Positions 1 to 5,547 of a stretch of DNA of 8,342 nt are shown here, one piece after another. Source of the stretch: DATKDU01 sp035512595 (GTDB lineage: Bacteria > Planctomycetota > Planctomycetia > Pirellulales > Pirellulaceae); NCBI GenBank assembly GCA_035512595.1, contig DATKDU010000237.1, positions 1 through 8,342 on the forward strand, given 5' to 3'. How positions within the stretch are numbered: position 1 is the stretch's first letter; every line of letters begins with the position of its first letter. The notes under the pieces are model-generated. The model ran no database searches and was not told the DNA's origin. It saw nothing but the letters and a program-made list of their open reading frames with translations. Both the position numbers and the translations under genes were made by a program.

Positions 1-1
1 C

Positions 2-106
2 GAGATCGCCAGCTACCTCGCCTACTACAACGCCGACCGCCGCCACTCCTCCCTGGATTACCTCAGCCCTATCGCCTTTGAAGCCCAATTAACCCATTCC
101 CGTTAG
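2..106 (+). CDS. IS3-family transposase (OrfB), C-terminal fragment cut by window edge
   Basis: This is the 3' end of a DDE transposase (integrase-core) gene; only the last 34 codons are inside the window, ending at TAG 104-106. The peptide contains YYNADRRHSSLDYLSP followed by FE, the hallmark C-terminal motif of IS3-family OrfB proteins (YYN..R.HSSL.Y.SP..FE). The catalytic Asp and Glu residues would lie upstream, outside the window, so it cannot be told whether the element is intact. The protein would act with a frameshifted OrfA partner in cut-and-paste or copy-out movement of the element; that is family knowledge, not visible here. It marks the left flank as a mobile or accessory region. 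The family assignment is firm; the IS3 subgroup is not assignable from so few residues. Confidence 0.85.
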   Translation, partial: EIASYLAYYNADRRHSSLDYLSPIAFEAQLTHSR

Positions 107-114
107 CCACTCGA

Positions 115-140
115 CTGTCCGAAAATTGCCAAGCAGCTCA
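115..140 (+). mobile_element. candidate right terminal inverted repeat of the IS3-type element
   Basis: The stretch begins CTGTCCGAAAAT 8 bases after the transposase stop and ends GCTCA. IS3-family right ends usually lie within tens of bases of the orfB stop, often carry a TGTCC-like or GTCC-like block and terminate in CA, all of which fit. The matching left end is outside the window, so the inverted repeat cannot be confirmed and the outer boundary is a guess. Confidence 0.4.
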
Positions 141-178
141 ACCAGTTCGGACTGGGGCATAGCTTGACCGATGACGGA

Positions 179-196
179 GGCGTAATGCATTACGCC
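179..196. promoter_or_regulatory. 18-bp perfect palindrome, possible operator
   Basis: GGCGTAATGCATTACGCC equals its own reverse complement over all 18 bases, and symmetry stops at both flanks (178 A, 197 A). It lies between the presumed IS end and the gene starting at 299. A TTGACC hexamer at 164-169 resembles a sigma-70 -35 box (five of six matches). At an 18-base spacing the -10 position (188-193, CATTAC, three of six matches) falls inside the palindrome, the arrangement expected of a repressor site. The promoter is weak, and a chance or IS-derived palindrome is the alternative. Confidence 0.35.
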
Positions 197-298
197 ACAA
201 TGAAAAGCCGTCCTCTTGCGGAATTAGTGTTTTCTCCCAAGGGGCTGCGCAAGATCGTCAATCGAATACATCCTAGCGGCGGATGGCCGCAGCAATGA

Positions 299-1420
299 AT
301 GTCGCGACCGAACATGAAACGCGCTAAGCAGATTCGGCCAATTGGTTTAGTGTTCATAGCCGCGGTGGTTTCGTGGGCACATACCTGCCATGGACAGATT
401 CAAGGCGACCGGGACGGGCCAGTGGGGAATGGAAATCAGCGTCCAACCCACGCTCGATGGGCGCTAGAAGTTAGGCCGGAGTTTAGCGAGATTGTCTGTC
501 ACCAACCGCTGTACCTGTCTGTCCGGTTGACGAACAAGAGCATGACTCCGCTAACACTCCGAGATGTGCTCGCAGGCGCGCAGCTCCGAATTTTTGCCGA
601 GGGCAATGGCGGCGTTGCACAGTTGCTGCATGTTTGGAATCCATTAGAGGCAGAACAGCTTGCGTTGTCCGCTCCAACCGAGGAAACGCCGGTAGGACCC
701 AGCCAGAGTGTATTTTTCGACAACCTGCTTGTCGTAACTCCCGGTGCATTCGAGCGATCCACGGATAAGAATCCGCCACGACTGTTTTCGACGCCGGGCA
801 AGCACAATCTCTACGCGGCGATCGTGACCAACGGCGCCAACGATGCTTCGCTACCGACACTTCGGTCCAAATCGGTCGCGATTACGGTTCGGCGCCCACG
901 AGAAGCAGAGTTGGCGTTTGAGCAGTTTTTCGCCAAGGATCGACAGTTCCCTCCATTCTATGGCGGCCCTGGAGCGGATCAAGGAGCAATTCTTGACCTG
1001 TCAAGTCTGATCGTGAACCACCCTATGGTGCCGATTGCCGACGATGCTCGCGAGTATGTGATGCGAGAATCCATTTCATTGGCCCGCATGCCAGTGGGAA
1101 GCGCACGTGCCTATGACATGGAACTTCTGGTAGCTGCGGCGCGGAGCTACCTCGATATATCACCCGAGCGCAAGCTGCTACGGCGCCGTAGCGTCCGGAT
1201 GTGGATTAGTCTCGCCAACCAATTTCGACTCGATGAGGCGTCGCCAATCTTGCGGATATTGTCAAGCTGGAAGGATTCCTCACCGTTCGACAAGGAGGAA
1301 TTGCAGTCCCAAGCTGCCTTGGACAGAGCGATTGCTCGAATTGAGGCTCGGTTGATCGAGGAGGCGCGGCAACGGGCTGCGGCGCCCCCTCCGAAACCGA
1401 AGCCGCTGCCGACTGACTGA
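299..1420 (+). CDS. uncharacterised secreted protein with beta-rich N-terminal and helical C-terminal halves
   Basis: I do not recognise this 373-residue protein. Residues 1-33 look like a signal peptide (basic MKRAKQIRP, then the hydrophobic core IGLVFIAAVVSWA, cleavage near CHG/Q), so it is probably exported. Residues about 56-200 alternate like beta-strands (LYLSVRLTNKS, then PGKHNLYAAI, ending AITVRRP), resembling an Ig-like sandwich. Residues 200-360 are mostly helical and charged, and the tail is proline-rich (PPPKPKPLPTD). The start at 299 gives the longest frame; Met6 (314) is an equally plausible start, and neither has a good Shine-Dalgarno site. TGA 1418-1420 is followed directly by TAG. 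The gene is visibly less GC-rich than the genes to its right and lies beside an IS remnant, which suggests an accessory origin. It converges on the DUF1501 gene with a 52-bp gap. Confidence 0.75.
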   Translation: MSRPNMKRAKQIRPIGLVFIAAVVSWAHTCHGQIQGDRDGPVGNGNQRPTHARWALEVRPEFSEIVCHQPLYLSVRLTNKSMTPLTLRDVLAGAQLRIFAEGNGGVAQLLHVWNPLEAEQLALSAPTEETPVGPSQSVFFDNLLVVTPGAFERSTDKNPPRLFSTPGKHNLYAAIVTNGANDASLPTLRSKSVAITVRRPREAELAFEQFFAKDRQFPPFYGGPGADQGAILDLSSLIVNHPMVPIADDAREYVMRESISLARMPVGSARAYDMELLVAAARSYLDISPERKLLRRRSVRMWISLANQFRLDEASPILRILSSWKDSSPFDKEELQSQAALDRAIARIEARLIEEARQRAAAPPPKPKPLPTD

Positions 1421-1472
1421 TAGCCGGTCGCCGATGAAGAATTGGAAAGCGGCGCGCCTTCAGCCGATTCAA

Positions 1473-2903
1473 CTATACGATCTGCTCGATGAGTTGCCCC
1501 TCAACGAACGTCAGCCGCTCGTTGCGCCCCAGGTGTGGATAGGTGAGCTGGTGCTGGTCGAGGCCGAGCTGATGGAGGATCGTGGCATGGATGTCGCGGA
1601 AGTGGTGCGGCTGGTCGATCGCTTTGAGGCCGATGGCGTCGGTCGCGCCGACGACTTGCCCACCGCGAATGCCGCCGCCGGCCATCCACATGGTAAAGCC
1701 CAGGTTGTGGTGATCGCGCCCCTTGCCCGATTCCGCTTCCGGTGAGCGGCCGAACTCGCCCCCCCACAGGACGAGCGTGGAGTCAAGCAGGCCGCGGCGC
1801 TTCAGATCGGTGAGCAACGCGGCCACCGGCTCGTCGGTCTCGGCCGCCTTGCGAAGATGGTTTTCTTCGATGTCGCTGTGAGCGTCCCACTGCATGTTCC
1901 CCGGGCCGCCGCCGGAGACGACGCACACGAACCGCACGCCGCTTTCGACCAGCTTGCGAGCCAAGAGGCAACGGCGGCCATAGTCGTGCGTCGGTTCTTT
2001 GCCGACCCCGTACAGATCGAGCGTCTCTTGCGATTCGCTCGACAGGTCGAGAATTTCCGGCGCTTCGCTCTGCATCTTGAACGCCAGGTCGTAGGCGTTC
2101 ATCCGCGCTGCAAACTCTTCGTCGGCCGGGTTGAGAGTCGCTTCGTTGAGGTCGCGGATGAGGTCGAGCGTCTTCTTCCGCGCAGGCGGCGCGACTCCAG
2201 CAGGCAGATCGAGGTTCAGCACCGGCCGGCCGCCGGGGCGGAACATGGTCGGCTGGTAAACGGCCGGCAGAAAGCCGTGCGTGTACATCGGCTGGCCGGC
2301 TTCGAGGGCCCCGAGCGGGTCGGGCATGACGACATACGACGGCAGTGAATCGCTCTCGGAACCCAGCCCATAGAGGATCCAGGAGCCCATGCTCGGATAG
2401 CCGGGGGTGATACGGCCGGAGAAGAGCTCGTACTGGGCCGCCGAGTGGACGACCATGTCGCCGTGGCAGGAGCGGATGATCGCCAGGTCATCGACGCACC
2501 TGGCCGTGTGCGGGAAGAGATCGGAGACGTCGATGCCGGCCTGGCCGTACTTCTTGAACGTGCGCTTCGTGCCGAGCAGTCGGGCCGAGCTATCGACGAA
2601 CTGGTACTTCGCCTCGCCGAACTCGGCGGGTCGCTTCTCGCCGTGCAGCTTGTTGAGCACCGGCTTGGGATCGAACGTTTCCAGGTGGCTCGGGCCGCCG
2701 GCCATGAACAGAAAGATGACCGACTTCGCTTTGGCCGGCTGGTGCGGCGATTTGGCAGTCAGCGGATTGGGTGCGGCCGCGCGGGCTTCTTCCTGCGCCA
2801 GCAACGACGCCAGCGCCAGGCCGCCAAAGCCGCAAAACGCATCGCGGACGAATTCGCGGCGGGTGCGGGTGGGGCGGACGTGCTCACATCGATTAGGGAA
2901 CAT
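1473..2903 (-). CDS. DUF1501 domain-containing protein, Tat-exported
   Basis: The 476-residue product belongs to the DUF1501 family, which has an alkaline-phosphatase/sulfatase-like fold and is abundant in Planctomycetes; no substrate is established. Visible features in order: a twin-arginine-type leader (TRREF at 14-18, then GFGGLALASLLA), MAGGPSHLETFDP at 67-79, PSMGSWILYGLG at 170-181, WDAHSDIEENH at 339-349, GGEFGRSP at 381-388 and GRDHHNLGF at 395-403. The last three blocks hold the Asp, Glu and His residues expected of a metal-binding site. Length is normal for the family. I chose ATG 2903 because it puts the Tat motif near the N-terminus. A start at 2972 would add 23 residues that only retranslate the upstream gene. 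The chosen start overlaps the DUF1553 stop by 11 bp, implying co-transcription and probably translational coupling. Confidence 0.93.
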   Translation of the reverse strand: MFPNRCEHVRPTRTRREFVRDAFCGFGGLALASLLAQEEARAAAPNPLTAKSPHQPAKAKSVIFLFMAGGPSHLETFDPKPVLNKLHGEKRPAEFGEAKYQFVDSSARLLGTKRTFKKYGQAGIDVSDLFPHTARCVDDLAIIRSCHGDMVVHSAAQYELFSGRITPGYPSMGSWILYGLGSESDSLPSYVVMPDPLGALEAGQPMYTHGFLPAVYQPTMFRPGGRPVLNLDLPAGVAPPARKKTLDLIRDLNEATLNPADEEFAARMNAYDLAFKMQSEAPEILDLSSESQETLDLYGVGKEPTHDYGRRCLLARKLVESGVRFVCVVSGGGPGNMQWDAHSDIEENHLRKAAETDEPVAALLTDLKRRGLLDSTLVLWGGEFGRSPEAESGKGRDHHNLGFTMWMAGGGIRGGQVVGATDAIGLKAIDQPHHFRDIHATILHQLGLDQHQLTYPHLGRNERLTFVEGQLIEQIV

Positions 2904-5268
2904 ACGCAAACTCGTTGAGGTTAAAGATCGCCAGGGCAAATTCGGAAAGCGGCTGATCGCGGAGGAAATCAAGCGACAACTGTCGCTCGCGCGCAGTCGG
3001 CTCTCGACCCAGAGCCAGCTCGTAGGCCCGCGAAACGATTCGCTCGCGGTCGTCGCCGCATTCCCGCTTCAGCCGCAGAGCAAATGCCGCCGCCAGCTCG
3101 CCGGCCAACTTTCCGTTGAGCAGCTCCAGCGCCTGCGGGGCGTGGGTGCTCGACTCCCGCCGCGAACAGCTCGTCAGCGTCGGCGGAGCATCAAAGGCCT
3201 CCATGAACGGCAGCCGCAAATTCCGCTTGGCGATCAGGTAGATCGAACGGCGGTGATGCTGGGCCGCATTCGCCGCCACCTGCCACTGCGACGGCTTGTA
3301 GAGCAGATCGACCAGCTCCTTGTCCACCGGTACCATCACGCTCGCGCCGCCGGCCGCCAGATTGATCCGGCCGGAGACTGCCAGCATCGCATCCCGCAGC
3401 TCCTCGGCCGACAAGCGGCGGCGGGGGAAGTGCCACAGAAGGCGGTTGTCGGGATCGATCGATTGCGGATTGCGGATTGCAGATTGCGGATTTGGGATCT
3501 CGGATTTGGGATTTGCTTCCTGACTTTGGACTTTGGACTTTAGACTTTGGACTTGCTGCCGGTACGCCGCGCTCGAAACCATCCGCCGGTGCTGCCGCTT
3601 CAGTTCCCACTGGCCGGCGACGAGCTCGGCTGCCAGCCAGTCGAGCAATTCGCCGTGGCTCGGTACTTCGCCGTGCAGGCCGAAGTCGTTCGCCGATTTG
3701 ACGAGGCCAGTGCCGAAATGGTGCTGCCAGAGCCGGTTGACCATCACCCGGCTGGTCAGCGGATCGACGCTGCTGGCGATCCAGTCAGCCAACTGCGTCC
3801 GGGGATTGGAAACGTCGGCCGGCAGCTCCCCCGTTTCGTGCGAAACGAGCACGCTCGGCGGCCGCGGTCCGACCGCGTCGAGCTTCTGCTCCCACATGCC
3901 GCGCTTGAGGACGTGAATCTGCGTCCGCTTCGCAAAATCATTCGCTGTCGCCGGAATCGTCGCCAGCGGAGCCGGCAGGGTCGCTTCGAGTGCATCGATC
4001 TGGCTTTGCATCTGGACCCGCTCTTCACCCGTGGCCAGCCGCGCGACCTGCTTGATCGCGTCCATCTGCTCCTTGATCCGCTTCGTCTCGGCATCCCACG
4101 CCTCCTGCTCGGCCGAAGACGCCAACGAGACGTTGTGCTCTTCGGTCGCCGCCAGATACGCCTGCAGCCGGTAGTAATCCTTCTGAGTGATTGGCTCCAG
4201 CTTGTGGTTATGGCAGCGGGCGCAGCCGATCGTCAGGCCGAGAAACGCCGTGCCGATGATATCGGTCCGCTCGGTCAGCACCTCGTTACGCGAGAGCGCG
4301 ATCTCGGGATTCCCCGCGTTGCGACGGACCGGCCCCAGCCGATGGAAAATGCTCGCCGACAAAAGCTCGTGGTCCTGCGGTGAGAGCTCGTCGCCGGCAA
4401 TCTGCTCCCGCACGAACTGGTCGTACGGCTTGTCGCCATTGAACGAGTCAATGACATAATCGCGAAACCGCCAGGCGTCGGGCACATGCCGGTCGTATTC
4501 ATATCCCTCGCTCTCGGCATAGCGGACGACGTCGAGCCAGCCTTGAGCCTGCCGCTCGCCGAACCGCGGGCTGGCGATCAGCCGATCGACGAGCCGCTCG
4601 TAGGCATCGGCCGTTTCATCGGTGGCAAATGCCGCGACTTCATCAGGCGACGGCGGCAATCCGGTGAAATCGAACGACAGCCGACGGATCAACTCGCCGC
4701 GGCTGGCGGTGGGTGAGGGCGGCCAATGCCGCTCTTTCAGCTTTGCCAGGACAAACGCGTCGATCGCGTTCCGCGGCCGGGTTACATCGCGTACGCTCGG
4801 CAGCGGCATTCGCCTCACCGGCTGAAAGGCCCAGTGGGCGCGGGCGGCGGGTGCATCCGGATTGCCGGCAATCGGCGTCTCCCCTTCCCGCGGATCGGGC
4901 GCGCCCTGCTCGATCCACTTCACAAAGTCCGCAATCACCGCGGCGGCAAGCCGCGGCTTTTCCGGCGGCATTTCCAGGCCGTCGTGCCGGATCGCCTGGA
5001 TGAGGAGGCTTTCCTCCGGCTTGCCGGGGACGACGGCCGCCCCCGAGTCCCCTCCTAGCAGCACGGACGGCCGCGAGTCAAGTCGCAGCCCCCCTTTGAT
5101 CTCTTTCGCCTGGCCCGAGTGGCACGCGTAGCAGTTGGCCTTCAGGACTGGCTCGATCCGGTCGCGGAAGAAGCGCAGGTCGTTTTCGGACGGCGGCTCA
5201 GCACTGGCGGATGACAGCGCAAACGCTGCCGCACCGAGAAACGTCGCCAGGAAGCGGGATCGGGACAT
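2893..5268 (-). CDS. PSCyt1-DUF1549-DUF1553 protein (planctomycete cytochrome c-like)
   Basis: The 791-residue product has a signal peptide (1-23, FLATFLGAAAFALSSASA), then a planctomycete cytochrome C domain with heme motif CYACH (46-50), the typical IKGGLRLDS and PGKPEESLL blocks, and MPP (100-102). DUF1549 follows at about 165-375, including LSFDFTGLPPSPDE and a second CARCHNHKLEPI motif at 349-360. A charged coiled-coil-like segment spans 385-430, and DUF1553 covers about 485-790 (NRLWQHHFGTGLV, RRRLSAEELRDAML, NLNEFAYVP). The role is unknown; periplasmic or surface electron transfer or polysaccharide metabolism is often suggested. ATG 5268 was chosen because it starts at the signal peptide. 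The upstream in-frame ATG at 5388 would translate part of the 5362-5442 hairpin. No clear Shine-Dalgarno site is seen. Residues 572-603 are encoded by heptamer repeats (3461-3556). The downstream DUF1501 gene overlaps by 11 bp. Confidence 0.94.
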   Translation of the reverse strand: MSRSRFLATFLGAAAFALSSASAEPPSENDLRFFRDRIEPVLKANCYACHSGQAKEIKGGLRLDSRPSVLLGGDSGAAVVPGKPEESLLIQAIRHDGLEMPPEKPRLAAAVIADFVKWIEQGAPDPREGETPIAGNPDAPAARAHWAFQPVRRMPLPSVRDVTRPRNAIDAFVLAKLKERHWPPSPTASRGELIRRLSFDFTGLPPSPDEVAAFATDETADAYERLVDRLIASPRFGERQAQGWLDVVRYAESEGYEYDRHVPDAWRFRDYVIDSFNGDKPYDQFVREQIAGDELSPQDHELLSASIFHRLGPVRRNAGNPEIALSRNEVLTERTDIIGTAFLGLTIGCARCHNHKLEPITQKDYYRLQAYLAATEEHNVSLASSAEQEAWDAETKRIKEQMDAIKQVARLATGEERVQMQSQIDALEATLPAPLATIPATANDFAKRTQIHVLKRGMWEQKLDAVGPRPPSVLVSHETGELPADVSNPRTQLADWIASSVDPLTSRVMVNRLWQHHFGTGLVKSANDFGLHGEVPSHGELLDWLAAELVAGQWELKRQHRRMVSSAAYRQQVQSLKSKVQSQEANPKSEIPNPQSAIRNPQSIDPDNRLLWHFPRRRLSAEELRDAMLAVSGRINLAAGGASVMVPVDKELVDLLYKPSQWQVAANAAQHHRRSIYLIAKRNLRLPFMEAFDAPPTLTSCSRRESSTHAPQALELLNGKLAGELAAAFALRLKRECGDDRERIVSRAYELALGREPTARERQLSLDFLRDQPLSEFALAIFNLNEFAYVP
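3461..3556. repeat. heptanucleotide tandem repeat block inside the DUF1553 coding region
   Basis: On the + strand there are eight consecutive 7-mers from 3461 to 3516 (GATTGCG x2, GATTGCA, GATTGCG, GATTTGG, GATCTCG, GATTTGG, GATTTGC). A 5-base spacer TTCCT (3517-3521) follows, then five more (GACTTTG x2, GACTTTA, GACTTTG, GACTTGC). All units begin with GA. The total of 96 bases is exactly 32 codons, so the gene stays in frame. The minus strand reads as a Gln/Ser/Asn/Pro/Lys-rich linker including SKVQS, NPKSEI and NPQSAIRNPQS. Heptanucleotide repeats (STRR) are known in filamentous cyanobacteria; from memory, similar strings occur in planctomycete intergenic DNA. Confidence 0.93.
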
Positions 5269-5361
5269 AGCAAACCAGTTTAGACGATGGGGAACGCTAT
5301 GGCCAATGTGGAACCGGCGCGAGTTCGACCGTCGATCAAATGAAGAGACGACAGTTATTGA

Positions 5362-5442
5362 CACGGAGGCGCGGAGGCACAAAGGCACAGAGCAGCAGCA
5401 GAAAAATGCTGCTCCGTGCCTCTGCGCCTTCGTGCCTCTGTG
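5362..5442. repeat. long imperfect inverted repeat built of 8-bp units
   Basis: Arms 5362-5397 and 5407-5442 are reverse complements at 30 of 36 positions around a 9-base loop (GCAGAAAAA). All six mismatches are G/A transitions: three leave G-U wobble pairs if the + strand is RNA, and three if the - strand is RNA. Each arm is itself made of degenerate octamers: ACGGAGGC, GCGGAGGC, ACAAAGGC, ACAGAGCA from 5363 on the left, and CCGTGCCT, CTGCGCCT, TCGTGCCT, CTGTGCAG from 5414 on the right. It sits in the 279-bp region between the divergent genes starting at 5268 and 5548. It resembles dispersed CACAGAGGCA-type repeats that I recall from planctomycete genomes; function unknown. Confidence 0.9.
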
Positions 5443-5447
5443 CAGAA

Positions 5448-5466
5448 AGGGAGTGGTCCCTCTTTT
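5448..5466 (+). terminator. small stem-loop with T-run, weak terminator-like site
   Basis: AGGGA (5448-5452), loop GTGG and TCCCT (5457-5461) form a 5-bp stem followed by CTTTT (5462-5466). This is the shape of an intrinsic terminator on the + strand, but the stem is short and no gene on that strand ends just upstream. If active, it could only stop antisense or read-through transcription coming from the hairpin side. Chance is a real alternative. Confidence 0.2.
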
Positions 5467-5477
5467 AGCAAGTGCTA
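5466..5477. promoter_or_regulatory. short inverted repeat upstream of the esterase-lactonase gene
   Basis: TAGCA-AG-TGCTA is a perfect 5-bp inverted repeat, 70 bases upstream of the GTG start at 5548, and might be an operator half-site pair. A TTGACG hexamer occurs at 5490-5495 and TATCAT at 5499-5504, but they are only 3 bases apart, so they are not a -35/-10 pair. I see no convincing sigma-70 promoter in this region. Confidence 0.2.
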
Positions 5478-5533
5478 GGTGGACGCCGTTTGACGTACTA
5501 TCATAACGGTCCCCAACAAAAGTCCATCGAATT

Positions 5534-5540
5534 GAAGGAG
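5534..5540 (+). promoter_or_regulatory. Shine-Dalgarno site supporting the GTG start at 5548
   Basis: GAAGGAG ends 7 bases before GTG 5548-5550. This is a strong ribosome binding site at standard spacing and it fixes a non-ATG start immediately before a clean signal peptide. The minus-strand genes in this window have no comparable site. Confidence 0.8.
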
Positions 5541-5547
5541 CACCGCT

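Noticed and set aside
276..290. GCGGC-GGATG-GCCGC hairpin just upstream of the start at 299.
   Set aside because: A 5-bp stem of this composition is common in GC-rich DNA and no regulatory partner is visible.
200..298. A 32-codon open frame (ATG AAA AGC ...) whose TGA abuts the ATG at 299, like a leader peptide.
   Set aside because: There is no ribosome binding site, the composition is ordinary and there are no leader-like codon runs. The exact abutment may be chance, and it may simply be untranslated leader.
1451..1458. GGCGCGCC palindrome in the gap between the convergent genes ending at 1420 and 1473.
   Set aside because: An 8-base palindrome is expected by chance in GC-rich DNA; no stem-loop with a T-run is seen in this 52-bp gap.
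2407..3543. A long + strand open frame of 378 codons antisense to the DUF1501 and DUF1553 genes.
   Set aside because: It is a shadow of GC-rich coding DNA. Its C-terminal part merely reads the heptamer repeat, and the opposite strand has clear family motifs throughout.
5269..5388. N-terminal extension of the DUF1553 protein to an in-frame ATG at 5388.
   Set aside because: The extra 40 residues translate part of the octamer hairpin and place the clear signal peptide internally; the start at 5268 fits the family.
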